A DNA stretch of 45,278 bases from Seminavis robusta (Eukaryota; Bacillariophyta; Bacillariophyceae; Naviculales; Naviculaceae). Shown piece by piece: positions 18,984 through 29,507 of this stretch (its first letter is position 1; each line of letters begins with the position of its first letter). The DNA lies in the NCBI GenBank assembly GCA_903772945.1, contig CAICTM010000859.1:1-45278 (forward strand). The letters run 5' to 3'. The position numbers and the translations under genes are program-made. The notes beneath the pieces were generated by a model. That model was not told the DNA's origin and ran no database searches. It worked only from the letters and a program-made list of their open reading frames with translations.

Positions 18984-20307
18984 GCCCGATTTTTATTGGA
19001 TTCCTTTTAGTTAGTCTCCTATGGTAGGAATTCAATCATGTGATAGACACAAGACAGCCGGACATGCCCACCCATCTTGATGCCAGAATCTGCCGCTAGC
19101 TAGCCACTGGTATCTGGTACCATACATTGCTCTTGAAAATTACCTGCTCGATAACCCCTTTGTACGAAGCTTCCAAGTAAGTCGGCCAGGACGGCAAGAA
19201 CACTCAAAGCCTCATCTCTCAGGAAAAGGTACGGTACAATGATAGCTGCAGGAACTGCAATGGCTGAAAGCTGAAAGTGATGCTTAGGAGCTTGTAATAA
19301 GGGTGGAAGGGAATGGTGTGAAGTTTGCACAGTGATGAGGTGGTCAACACTTTTAGCTTTTAGCGCACTCCGGAGTATGGAACCTGGTACCGGTAGCGGG
19401 TTAATTAAGCCGCGTTGTCAACAGGGGTCGAAACAGTGAAGTGAATCACCTGTACTGCTTGAAGTAAATTCAGCTGTAGTTGCCGAAACAGAGTCAGCCA
19501 ACACCTCCATAATTATTTAAAAAAAAAATAATCAACACTTTTTCGCTTCTTCAACACTGACTGTATTATTATTTATTCAAGAGGTCAAACGCTGAAACAC
19601 ACTCCTTTAACTCGTGTTTGCTTAAGCCTCGCCCTCTAAGGCTTCCGCAGATACTTGCAGTCTTGCAGTGAATTAAATTTTTGTAGTTAGTTGCTGAAAC
19701 TCAGAAAAGAACCAACACTCCAACACTATTATTAATAATAAGTCTTACTTGCTGATTAACCAACACTTTTTTGTTTTCTTCAACCTTCAACACCTATGCT
19801 ACCAGTATTATTTATTCAAGAGGTCAAGGTGCACAAGGTGTTTAAATACTTTCCTTTCGAAAAGAACTGACCTTTTAAATCCTCAAGCAACACACAGATT
19901 TCTTTCTTGGATCTTTGGCAGCTCTTTGGCACACTCCCAACACCAACCAACATAAAAAAAGAACGCAGGCTTCGTCCTCTCTGCCTGCCCTTGCATCTTG
20001 CATCATCTTGTCCCGACACGGAACCCATTCTCCCGCATTTCCCCTCATTATTTAACCCTCCTACTGTCACTTTTTCAAAAGAAACTCTTTGAGGTTCCCT
20101 GCAGAAAATGGCTCATGTGGTGGTACCAGAGGGCGGCGGAGGGCCACTTGAATTTTGCAGTTTTCCTCTGCATTCGATTCCACACCACGAAGCCCGCCGC
20201 TGAAGCAAGGAGCCGCTCAAGCAAGGAGCCGCTCAAAGCTAGCACTAGCGACGGAGATAACGCAAGCAATCACTGAGATTGGTAGTGCCAAGCATCGTCC
20301 TGTCGCA
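18984..20307. promoter_or_regulatory. AT-rich upstream region of the intact LRR gene
   Basis: No credible gene. It contains a diverged duplication (see 19476-19827), multiple TCAACAC/CCAACAC motifs (near 19345, 19530, 19548, 19712-19722, 19762, 19790), and a short upstream ORF beginning at ATG 20108 and ending at 20203, about 105 bp before the chosen LRR start. These could be promoter and leader elements; this is inference. Confidence 0.4.
19476..19827 (+). repeat. diverged direct duplication upstream of LRR gene
   Basis: Unit A (about 19476-19588) and unit B (about 19683-19827) share the same order: GTTGC(C/T)GAAAC, then a run of (C/T)CAACAC motifs in AT-rich sequence, then an identical TATTATTTATTCAAGAGGTCAA end. 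Spacers differ in length, so the duplication is old. Confidence 0.6.
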
Positions 20308-23300
20308 ATGTCGAACAGTAGTCAACTCGTGATGGCTGCTCAAACAACAAACACGGGGGTGGTACCAGAAATAGTCAAAGAGAAAGCTGATGATTCCATC
20401 ATCTACCAGGACAACAACATAATGAGTGATCATAACAACAACAACAACGTGGATTCAGCTTTCATTGCTCTGACAGCCGCCGAAACATGGTTGGAAGGCG
20501 GCGGTCATTTGGTGTTCCTACCAAACAACAACAACAACAACAACAAGCAGGGACACACCAATAAAGGAGATCTGTCAAAACACAAGGCAGCCGACGGCAA
20601 AGAACAAGGAGGAACGAAAACCACCGTTTCAACTGCCGCAGCTACCGCTACTAGTGCAACGAATCATCAAACAGCATCATCTCACCATTCTGCTCGTCCT
20701 GGAGCATACCGTAATGTAGAAGAAACGTCGGAACGTGCATCATCCAACAAGGGATTATCCCGCACTCGGGACGACCTGGCGGAGAAGCTGAATGCCACAC
20801 GGGGCAAACAACATTCGCCAAGATCCAGTGCCACCACTTCCACTATACTACTACGCTCCGCAATAAGACAGAACAATAGTAGTACCAATGTCATGGAATG
20901 TCATGGGCTACGACGATCCCAAGAGGAGCAGCAAGCCAAACGGGCAATGTGTATGACACCACAACTACTAGTAGTAGACCGCAGCAGCAGCACAACAGCA
21001 GCAGAATCTAGTAGGAAAAGCAATAGTAATAATGCCAGGGTCGACAAAGCCAACACAAGAGGGTTGCAGAGAAAGAGCTTATCTGGTGGGGGCACACAGC
21101 CAACAACAGCACATGGTGGTGTGATGGCAAGGACAAGTTTGCGTGGGTTGCGCAAGAACAGCAGAACTTCTGCAGCAGGGCCTGCTGCGGATCGTTGTCG
21201 CCATGACGTGGAAAATCAAGAGCAGGATATCGTACATCCACCTCTTTCACCACCACATGAGGACACAACCCATGGACTGGTGGAAGCAAGAGAAGTTACA
21301 GAAGAAGGAGCCCGGATGCAGGAAGCCCAAGAAGTAGATGTGGGAGTACTAGAAAAACAAGCGTTCAAAGAGAAAAAGGAGAGACAGTGTCGAAGAATCG
21401 GCTACGCCATCATCTTTGGTTCCCTTGTTATTGTTGCCATCAGTTTGGGTGTCGGACTCGCGCCCAAGCCTCAAGCCATTCCAACAGATGCCCCGTCATA
21501 TGATCTGTCCATGACTCCATCGGAAGTACCATCCTCTTCCCCCACTGGGGTTCTAGACTTGCTATTTGATAGTCTCCCTGACTACACTTTGGTCAGCATT
21601 AACAATGGCAGTGAGACCCCGCAGTGGAGAGCATGGCAATGGATGGCCAATCACCAAAACATCACAAGCTTACCAGAATGGAGGAAGATGCAGCTCTTTG
21701 CCCTTGCTACTTTTTTCTATGCCTTTGAGGGAGACCATTGGAATCCTCTGATAAAAGATCGCTGGATGGATGACACAGTCGAAGAGTGTGACTGGTTCTC
21801 CAGTGGGTTTGGATGGTTTGAATATGGAAGATACTTTGATAATCCAGCCTTTGGTACACTTCCCTGCAACCGCCAAGGGCAATTCACCTCTCTGCATCTG
21901 CAGGACCTTCAGCTCTCTGGTCGTCTTCCATCTTTGCCACCTGAGATTGCGCTCTTGACTTCCTTGTCTCTTATAGACTTGTGGAGCAATGACATTGCTG
22001 GACCAATTTCATCTCTGTTGCCAACAGAACTTTATGAGATGACTGGATTGACACAATTGAGTTTGGCAGGAAATCGGTTCACTGGTAAAATTCCCTCTGA
22101 AATTTCACTATTGACTTCATTGTCCCAACTTCACTTGGACATGAATGAATTGACGGGTCAAATTCCTTCTGAGATTGGGATCCTGACCTCATTGGAAGAG
22201 CTCATCCTTGCTGTGAATCAGTTGACCAGTCAAATTCCTTCTGAACTTGGCCTCCTGGCCTCAATGACTGTGCTTTCCCTTTCTGGGAATCCGTTGACCG
22301 GCCAAATTCCTTCTGAGCTTGGACGCCTAACCTCATTGGACAAACTATACCTTTCTTGGAATTTGATGACCGGTCCACTGCCTTCCGAGCTTGGGCTCCT
22401 GGCCTCATTGGAAAGGCTTGACCTTTCTGAGAATCGGTTGAGCGGGCAAATTCCTTCTGAGCTTGGGCGCCTAACTTTATTGGACACGCTATTCGTTCAT
22501 TCGAATCAGATGACCAGTCAAATTCCTTCTGAACTTGGGCTGCTGACCTCATTGCTTGATCTTGACCTTTCTGAGAATTGGTTGTCCGGTCAAATTCCTT
22601 CTGAGCTTGGGACCCTGACCTCATTAGGATGGCTTTGGCTTTCTGAGAATTGGTTGACAGGCCATGTTCCTTCTGAGCTTGGGTTGCTGCCCTCAATTTT
22701 CTGGCTTCAACTTTCTGAGAATCGATTGACGGGTCAAATTCCTTCCGAGCTTGGGATGTTGACCTCACTGTTCCTTCTTTTGCTCTTTGAGAATCAGTTG
22801 ACCCATCAAATTCCATCTGAGCTTGGGCTGCTGACCTCATTGGAGGAGCTTGACCTTTCTGAGAATTGGTTGACCAGTCAGATTCCCTCTGAACTTGGGC
22901 TCCTCACCTCATTATACGGGCTTTCACTATCAGGAAATCAGCTATCTGGCCAGATCCCAGCTGAAGTTGGAATGTTGGAGTCACTGGCTCTGTACAACAA
23001 TAGCTTGACTGGAACTGTCCCAGAGCATCTTTGCTTTATTCTTCGGTGTGATTGTGACCTGAATGAGACTCCCCCTGTTTCCACCTGCTCTGACGGCACA
23101 GAGACTCGGCCTGATTGGCCTGGACAATTTCCAAACAAGTCTGGATCTGTCATGCTGAACATCCAAACTGATTATTATCCAGAAGAAACATTGTGGGTTT
23201 GGCAGAAAGAAACAAATGTGACAGGTGTGTGGGACACACAGGAATCAAGTGGTCCACTGCAGAGGAAATATTATCTTTACTCCTCTCTCTTCCTGGTCGA

Positions 23301-23523
23301 CACCGACACAGCCTACAGATTGATTGTATCTGACAGTTTTGGTGATGGCATATCATCCTCTGGATTGATAACTCTGACAGCAGCAAACGAAACGGTGTTG
23401 TATCCTTTTGCCAGTAGTGATGACTATACACATCCCAGTGACAGTGATTTCTCTGAAATCACCATTGACATCACAGTCCAAGCTGATGGCTCTTTCGGCG
23501 TCACCAAGTCTACTTCACAATAA
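20308..23523 (+). CDS. LRR receptor-like membrane protein, 1071 aa
   Basis: Likely a cell-surface recognition protein. The frame is open from 20155, but the first ATG is at 20308 (MSNSSQLV). Seen: a ~360-residue cytoplasmic N-terminus rich in Asn, Gln, Ser and Arg with two poly-Asn runs; one membrane segment (~364-386, GYAIIFGSLVIVAISLGVGL); an ectodomain start with SMTPSEVPSSSP; a conserved block with WQWMANHQNITSLPEW and CDW; then about 14 plant-type 24-residue LRRs (IPSELGLLTSLxxLxLSxNxLTGQ, ~570-905); and a C-terminal beta-rich module with WVWQ and SDSFGDG motifs, which I believe recurs in secreted stramenopile proteins. No kinase domain is present. The topology would put the LRRs outside the cell. 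The repeats are highly alike at DNA level (72-bp period), suggesting recent expansion. Intronless. A sister pseudogene lies at 30422-32265. Ligand and signalling partner are unknown. Confidence 0.85.
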   Translation: MSNSSQLVMAAQTTNTGVVPEIVKEKADDSIIYQDNNIMSDHNNNNNVDSAFIALTAAETWLEGGGHLVFLPNNNNNNNKQGHTNKGDLSKHKAADGKEQGGTKTTVSTAAATATSATNHQTASSHHSARPGAYRNVEETSERASSNKGLSRTRDDLAEKLNATRGKQHSPRSSATTSTILLRSAIRQNNSSTNVMECHGLRRSQEEQQAKRAMCMTPQLLVVDRSSSTTAAESSRKSNSNNARVDKANTRGLQRKSLSGGGTQPTTAHGGVMARTSLRGLRKNSRTSAAGPAADRCRHDVENQEQDIVHPPLSPPHEDTTHGLVEAREVTEEGARMQEAQEVDVGVLEKQAFKEKKERQCRRIGYAIIFGSLVIVAISLGVGLAPKPQAIPTDAPSYDLSMTPSEVPSSSPTGVLDLLFDSLPDYTLVSINNGSETPQWRAWQWMANHQNITSLPEWRKMQLFALATFFYAFEGDHWNPLIKDRWMDDTVEECDWFSSGFGWFEYGRYFDNPAFGTLPCNRQGQFTSLHLQDLQLSGRLPSLPPEIALLTSLSLIDLWSNDIAGPISSLLPTELYEMTGLTQLSLAGNRFTGKIPSEISLLTSLSQLHLDMNELTGQIPSEIGILTSLEELILAVNQLTSQIPSELGLLASMTVLSLSGNPLTGQIPSELGRLTSLDKLYLSWNLMTGPLPSELGLLASLERLDLSENRLSGQIPSELGRLTLLDTLFVHSNQMTSQIPSELGLLTSLLDLDLSENWLSGQIPSELGTLTSLGWLWLSENWLTGHVPSELGLLPSIFWLQLSENRLTGQIPSELGMLTSLFLLLLFENQLTHQIPSELGLLTSLEELDLSENWLTSQIPSELGLLTSLYGLSLSGNQLSGQIPAEVGMLESLALYNNSLTGTVPEHLCFILRCDCDLNETPPVSTCSDGTETRPDWPGQFPNKSGSVMLNIQTDYYPEETLWVWQKETNVTGVWDTQESSGPLQRKYYLYSSLFLVDTDTAYRLIVSDSFGDGISSSGLITLTAANETVLYPFASSDDYTHPSDSDFSEITIDITVQADGSFGVTKSTSQ
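22040..22985 (+). repeat. 72-bp coding tandem repeats (LRRs)
   Basis: About 13-14 consecutive 72-bp units within the LRR gene, each containing close variants of CAAATTCCTTCTGAGCTTGG. This periodicity also creates a long antisense ORF (22202-22840) that is an artefact. Confidence 0.85.
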
Positions 23524-24411
23524 TTCCATGTTGCATGTCTCTATACACAACTTTGCAGTGCTTTTGCTGAATTCATCTATAACCTCCATCCATCTCTGTA
23601 CATGCATTTTGCTCGAAAAACTCTCCCAAACCATTCCTCACGGGAGCTAGCCAGAGTGCAATGCGCGCTATCCATTTGTGCAAGCAAAAGAAAGGACTGC
23701 GACCTGGATGCAGGGAATGATGCATGTAGCGGTATATATAGATGGGGAAGACTCGGTACTGCACCTCGTCCTTGCTTGTGCTTCCTCCGCATGACACGAA
23801 TGCTGGTTCCGTTGCGCCCTGTGTGTTTCGGTTCGGTGTCAAAACTTTCTTGTATCAACTCCGACCTGTCCTGGTTTCATCATTGCCAACGCCGATGAAG
23901 AAACTGCGAAAGCTATAGCTATCTTGACCGCTGCGCAGTCTCTGTCGTTGGATTTACGGTCATTGGGTGTTCCACTTTGCATGTGGCTCGGTGCCGTGTT
24001 CATCCGTGCAGGTCAATCGGTTCCGCAACTGATGCATGCTTTCTGCTTTCAGATGCGAAGTGCTGTTGGATGCGCATCCCCGGGCGAGCTTGGCTGCCGA
24101 GCGTGTTTCGTGGTTATTCGGCTTCACGCCAGCAGCTAGCTAGCTAGGATCTGCTACATTTAGCGTCCAAGGTGAATTGCTTTGCCGGCCGGTATATTCA
24201 TCGAAATGCAGCTCCAGCATTCATCATTCTTCCAAATCGTCAAGCATGAAATGGTTAGGGTAGCGGTGTAGCGGATTGTGCAAGCAACGCGAGTGTGGGA
24301 TGGGGGGGAGTTTTGTATGCAGACCGTACCGGTACATCTACTGGTATATGAAAAGCTCATTATTTAACCACCAGTAGAGTTGGACAGTGGTCGGAGGTTC
24401 CTGTCCACTGT
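23524..24411. other. intergenic, no gene seen
   Basis: 3' flank of the LRR gene. Small overlapping ORFs only. A CTAGCTAGCTAG tract lies near 24136-24148. Confidence 0.55.
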
Positions 24412-24416
24412 CCATG

Positions 24417-24504
24417 TGAACCAGTTTGGTAAAAGGTTATTGAATTTGATTGAATTATCCCATATCAATCGTTGTAATTTATTGTTGTAATGATTGCCGT
24501 TACA
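24417..24504. repeat. LTR copy 1 of TRIM-like element
   Basis: 88 bp, TGAACCAG...TTACA, identical to copy 2 except G for A five bases before the TTACA end region (GCCGT versus GCCAT). Confidence 0.9.
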
Positions 24505-24736
24505 TTCTGCTCCCATGATTCAAGAGAATTCTAAGGGCAGTGAAACGCGCGCAGTCCCAGGTCCTCACAACATGCTCCTAGCTCCACCTCCTAGCTTTCA
24601 TCTCTCCCTAGCTTCACTCTTGGCATCATTGGCTCATGGTTCTTCACTGGTGGCTACTTCTGGGGTTTCACTGGGGCGACACTGGTTTCGAACTCTGGGA
24701 CCTATCTTTCCCTTCATGTGCTGAATATGATCATAA

Positions 24737-24824
24737 TGAACCAGTTTGGTAAAAGGTTATTGAATTTGATTGAATTATCCCATATCAATCGTTGTAATTT
24801 ATTGTTGTAATGATTGCCATTACA
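24737..24824. repeat. LTR copy 2 of TRIM-like element
   Basis: 88 bp, one mismatch to copy 1. It is followed directly by the CCATG target duplication. Confidence 0.9.
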
Positions 24825-24829
24825 CCATG

Positions 24830-25441
24830 AGTACTGAAAGTGCACACAAGTGAACCAATAGAACGGAAAGCCCTGGCATGAGGAACACCTCATCAATGAA
24901 AGTGTTAGTACTGTTAAAATAAATTTGCCAGCTACTAGTAATTTGCTCTTCTCTTCTTCGGAACCCACTAAACGAATGGTACAATAAGTCCTTTTCATTA
25001 AAAAGATATCCAATCATGCAGCAAAGAACAAGTGGCTTACTAGTAGTGCGATGCGAAGCAACAGCAGTATCGGTACATGTATGTATTGGTACCGGACAGC
25101 TCCGGTACATGGTACCGGAGCTGCACGGGTATACCGGTCAACAGCTGTTTTAACAGTGTTGATCTTTTTAATTAAAATCAACACTGACTTCTGGAGTACC
25201 GGTATCATAGACTACCTGTTTCCCGAAAGGCTTCAGTTTCCCGGAAGGCTTCAGTTTCCCGAAAGGCTTCAGTTGTGTTGAAAAAGAAAAAAAATCAACA
25301 CTTTTGGAAGCTTGTTTCTTCCTGCAGTGCGCAAAATGCCAAGAGCTGGACCAAGCTATCGATACATCCGTTTCAGATCACAACATCCACCCCACCCTCA
25401 AGCTATTAGTACAGACAGTTCGTGCGTGAGTTAGCGACACG
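24830..25441. promoter_or_regulatory. upstream region of the STAND ATPase gene
   Basis: No gene. It holds a perfect 12-bp inverted repeat with a 3-nt spacer (25097-25123), a 10-bp inverted repeat CAGTGTTGAT/ATCAACACTG with a 13-nt A/T loop (25154-25186), three 18-bp tandem units (25219-25272), and another GTGTTGA/TCAACAC pair (near 25276-25303). A regulatory role is inference. Confidence 0.4.
25219..25272 (+). repeat. 18-bp minisatellite, three copies
   Basis: TTTCCCGAAAGGCTTCAG occurs three times in tandem; the middle unit has G in place of one A. Confidence 0.9.
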
Positions 25442-28400
25442 ATGAAGCGCTCTACTCTGGTCCGCAAGAGCCGCCACCATGGCAACAGCACCAACCGTGC
25501 CCCTGGCAAGGTGGACCTTCGCCACTCCTCCAACACGGCCCAAGCCGACTATGGTTCGTTTGCCCGACGCAAGCCCAGTTCGACCATGGAACTACGGGTC
25601 ATGGCCACCAGTTTGGAACGCCGATTGACGGCATTTCCACGAGCATCGTTTACCATGGACAAGTTACGCTTTGAAGGACTGGGGTTGGTAGGTCGCGACC
25701 ACGAGACAGCCGTGTTACAACAATGCTTGCTGGATACTACTGCACGTACCGTAAATCAACTTGTGCTCATTCAGGGAGTGTCAGGGTCGGGCAAGTCGGC
25801 GTTGGCGCAGACAGCACTGACGACCAAAGCAAAAGTCTTTGTCATGAGCAAATTCAGTAGAGATCGCAGTGACCAACCCTACAGTACCATCATTACGGCC
25901 TGTCATGACTTGGCCACCAATCACCAAATAGTGGAACACCAACTCATTCCAGAGCAGTTGCAGAGTCAGCTAGGGGCCTTTGAAATACAGCTGCTGGTGC
26001 ACGCGGTCCCCAGTCTAGGATCCTGTTTTGTGTCCCCACAAAAATCACAATCCAGCAATGAGCCTGGTACAAACAACAGCAACACCTATGCACAACAAGG
26101 AGGAGGAGGAGGAGAGAATCGAGATTTGCTGGAGAGTGCCTTTCGCAAATTCTTGCGCATTGTTAGTGCCAATCTGGCTCCTCTGGTTCTTGTCATCGAT
26201 GACCTTCAGGTATGTACCGTATTGAACGAATGAAACGTTATCGCAACCAAAGGCCCGCAACCTCTATATGTCTCTTACCAATCATCTTCCGCTCTTGCTT
26301 TTGCCTTCTCCTTTATTTTACGCAGTGGGCAGACTCGCAAACCATTGGCTTTATCAAAGGACTCACGTTGGATACCCACAATCCAAACTTGCTCCTGGTG
26401 GGATGTTATCGATCCAATGAAGTGGACGATACCCACATTTTGTCACAAATGGTACGAGAACTCAAGCAGCAAGAATTTGACACAAAAGTGGAGATTCATG
26501 AACTAGACTGCAACAGTCTCGAGGAGGATCAGGTAAACCAGATTCTCATGAGACTGCTAGACTCGGAGGATGATGCCGACAAGACATTGCCATTGGCCAA
26601 GCTCTGTCATGCTCGCACCATGGGGAATGCATTTTTCCTGCTCGTCTTTATTCGCATGCTGGAAAAGGACAAGCTATTGACATTCAACTACGGGACGTTC
26701 ACATGGAAGTGGGACATCGATACCATTCTATCCAAAACAGCCGCCACATCCAATGTTGTCGAACTGCTCACGAACAAAATCAAGGCACTCTCGCCCGACT
26801 TGGTTTTACTGCTGCAGTTGGCATGCTGTTTGGGAACCGAATTCCACGCATCTGCATTGTTCTTGGTGTGGGCCACGTCGTCGTCGTCCCAAGTGGAGGA
26901 TAATGAGACCAGGGCCAAGGACCAGTGGTTCAAGAAACTCCTGGAAGGAGCCATACAAGAGCACTTTTTGGAACGTGCCGATGAAGGGTGTTTGCGATGG
27001 GTCCATGATAAGGTTCAGGAAACGGTCACAGCATTGGATAGCCAAGAAGAACTACTCAAGCGAAAACAATCCGTGGGTCGATCTCTCTACAAATGTTTGG
27101 ACGACGAGGACTTTGAAGAATCACTCTTTGTGGTTACCGATCTACTCAATTGTGGCGCATCAGATTTGGGATTGGAGCTTGCCAAACTCAATCTGAGGGC
27201 CGCCAAAAAGGCCAACGCGTTGTCAGCGTTCAAGCTCCAGGGAAACTATGCACAAGCGGGCATCGAAAACCTACCCGAGAACGATTGTTGGTTGTATCAT
27301 AAGGACCTGGCCGTGGACCTGTATTCCATGCAAGCCCAAGCTGCGAGCAACACGGGCGACTTTGACACCATGCACCAAAGTTGCCAGATTGTGTTGAAAC
27401 ACCCCCAGTGCTCCATGTTGGACAAAATCCCGTGTTACAACGCAGAGATCCATGCCCTTGCCAGAACCAGCAAAATCGATGAAGCCATGATGCTCACTGT
27501 CGAAGTTCTCAACATGTTGGGATGCAAAATTCCACTGGGAAAAGGATCGCAGATACGAGCTGCCATCAAGTCTCTGCTGCGTTTCAAAAGGCAAATGAAA
27601 AAGAAAACACCCACTCTCGAGGGACTCGCTCTGATGCCGTTGATGACAGACCCAGTTCAGAAGGCAGTCATGAAGCTGTTGGCTGGAGCTGCCACGTTCG
27701 CTTATCACACCAAGGCAATGCCGTTGTGGTTGCTGTTTACAACAACCATGTACTACTTGGCAGATCACTCTCAAACAGCATTTGCGTCATGTGGCCTCAT
27801 CGCCATGCACGTGCTGGGGAACTGGGAGATGGGGGTGCACTTTGCCTCACTGGCTTGCAAAATGAATGAGCACCTACAAGAGTCCTCACAAGAAGCTGCT
27901 GCAATTGCTGTCTCTCGTGGTTTGATTATCAATTGGAGACAACCCTCACGAAGCCAGCAAAAGTTCTTGGAAGAGGGGTACGAGAAAGGAATGGCAGTGG
28001 GAGACCTTGAGTGGGCTTTTGCGTGTGTTGGCACGTTCCAGTGGAACGAGCATGTGTTGGTTCATGACAGGTCGAATCATTCCTCATTCTTTTGAACCCG
28101 CAGTGTTTACGATTGAAGTATCATTCACCAGTGGTCAAAAGCTGGGCTCCGTTTTGGAAGATATCAATACCTATCTTCCCCAATGTGAGGCTTTGCATGC
28201 AAGCAATGACTATGCCTGGATGATCCGATCAATTTGGCAAGCCATTATGAACCTGACTCAAAATGCAAAGGACCCATGTGTCCTCACAGGCGATGCCATG
28301 AAAGAAGAGGATATGGTTGGTGCTGTACCTACGACTCACACTGTCTTTCATATCCTGAAGCATTTTGTTTGCGTTGTCTTTGGCAACTACGAACTCGGGG

Positions 28401-28879
28401 CAGAACTTGCACTTGAGAGGGCCAAGGTCAAAACGATGGGTCCCATGGGACCATGTGATCATTTCCTTAGAGCTTTGTCTTTCTATGCCGCGATGAACTC
28501 TTGCCACAGCAAGAGCCAACGGCGCACGTTCAGGCGCGCAGCCAAGGCCTCCCATAAAGTGGTCAAGACGCTGGTCAAGAAGGGTAGCGTCAATGTGCTC
28601 CACCACTTGGAGCTATTGAACGCTGAGCGGGCAGCACTTGATGGTGGCAAAAATGTCAACGATCTCTACAGCGCTGCTGGACGCAGTGCCACTCGTGGCG
28701 GCTACATCCAAGATGCTGCTATTGTCAGTGAACGACATGCTTTGTTCTTGATGGAACGCAATGATGATGCTGGAGCCGCCTTTCGGATGAAAGATGCTGT
28801 AGAATGCTACCATGCCTGGGGTGCAACTGCGAAAGTCAACCAATTGAGGGAGAAATATCCGCAGTTTCTAGATTTTTGA
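25442..28879 (+). CDS. STAND/AAA-type signalling ATPase, ~1080 aa
   Basis: Predicted NTPase of the type fused to TPR-like repeats in large signalling proteins. Exon 1 is 25442-26209 and exon 2 starts at 26326; intron 1 (116 nt, CAG|GTATGT...CGCAG|TGG) is clear. Exon 3 is in another frame and ends at 28879. The best second intron is 28025-28103 (79 nt, weak GTGTTG donor, CCCGCAG acceptor), giving 1080 aa; an acceptor at 28131 is possible. Seen: LVGRDHE at the start of the ATPase, Walker A GVSGSGKS (112-119), Walker B LVLVIDDLQ then WADSQT (249-261, intron exactly between), LLLVGCYRSNE, then several hundred residues of helical sequence suggesting TPR-like repeats, including GDLEWAF and SGQKLGSVLED blocks. 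Family knowledge: similar modules link kinases or cyclases in bacteria and diatoms, but no kinase or cyclase domain is encoded here. It is probably soluble; partners are unknown. Confidence 0.8.
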
Positions 28880-28981
28880 TCTCGCAAAGGACGAGAATGA
28901 AAGATTGTTTGGCCAAGGGGATGTTGCGACCCCTTTCTTCGACTGCCACCAGCCTGAGGCCTGCAAGGTCCAGAAACCATT

Positions 28982-29057
28982 ACCTCGGCAGGTTAACTGC
29001 CTGAGTCCTCTACCCCTTTACCTCGGCAGGTTAACTGCCTGAGTCCTCTACCCCTTT
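28982..29057 (+). repeat. 38-bp tandem duplication at array start
   Basis: Two exact 38-bp copies (28982-29019 and 29020-29057) beginning ACCTCGGCAG and containing a GGCAGGTTAACTGCC self-complementary core. They form the 5' border of the 550-bp repeat array. Confidence 0.9.
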
Positions 29058-29390
29058 AATGGCAAATAATCTGTCTGTGGGATCCCCCTGGTTTTTGTCT
29101 GTGGGATCCCCTCATTTTGTGTCTGTGGGATCCCCTATTCCGGTGAAGCCAGGGTATAAGATAGAGATAATGGCAAAACTGGAAATTGAAGGTTCAATAA
29201 AAGTTAGGGGTAGGAATATATCAATGTAATTTAAGGTTAGTGCACTCAGGACAAAAACACAATAAGCCAGCAGGTGTTGTAAATTTAGAGTTACACGATC
29301 GAATGATAGTTGTAAATTATGGGTTAGCCCGTGGCAACGCCAATGCTAGCTTAATATAAAACAGAAGGTTACAATGAGGGAATGATAGTG

Positions 29391-29425
29391 GGCGGCAACA
29401 CACGACGAAGTCGGGTGTTGTCGCC
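29391..29425 (+). repeat. hairpin 1 of the repeat array
   Basis: A 16-nt arm pairs with a 16-nt arm (15 of 16 pairs, one G-U) around a GAA loop; arms begin GGCGGCAACAC and end GTGTTGTCGCC. Confidence 0.85.
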
Positions 29426-29472
29426 AGGGCTAGCTTAAATAAAAAGAAGGTTATAATGAGGGAATGATACCA

Positions 29473-29507
29473 GGCGGCAACACACGACGAAGTCGGGTGT
29501 TGTCGCC
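29473..29507 (+). repeat. hairpin 2 of the repeat array
   Basis: Same 35-nt hairpin, 82 bp downstream of the first, in the second ~83-bp sub-block of unit 1. Confidence 0.85.

Larger units (their letters stand above)
24417..24824. mobile_element. miniature LTR element (TRIM-like), 408 bp
   Basis: Two 88-bp direct repeats (24417-24504 and 24737-24824) differ at one base. Each begins TG and ends CA, as LTRs do. The element is bounded by a 5-bp direct repeat CCATG (24412-24416 and 24825-24829), the target duplication expected from retroviral-type integrase. The 232-bp interior has no coding capacity. On the minus strand a purine-rich GGGAGCAGAA abuts one LTR, a possible polypurine tract, which suggests minus orientation. 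I see no convincing primer binding site. Family knowledge: this structure fits terminal-repeat retrotransposons in miniature, mobilised by an autonomous partner. Near-identical LTRs imply a recent insertion. Confidence 0.85.

Noticed and set aside
22202..22840. 212-residue antisense ORF with regular repeats
   Set aside because: It lies entirely opposite the LRR coding repeats; its periodicity mirrors the 72-bp units and it has no independent start context or domain.
24600..24705. Possible tRNA/SINE promoter inside the TRIM interior (B-box-like GTTTCGAACTC)
   Set aside because: No partner A-box at the right distance and the flanking arms do not pair.
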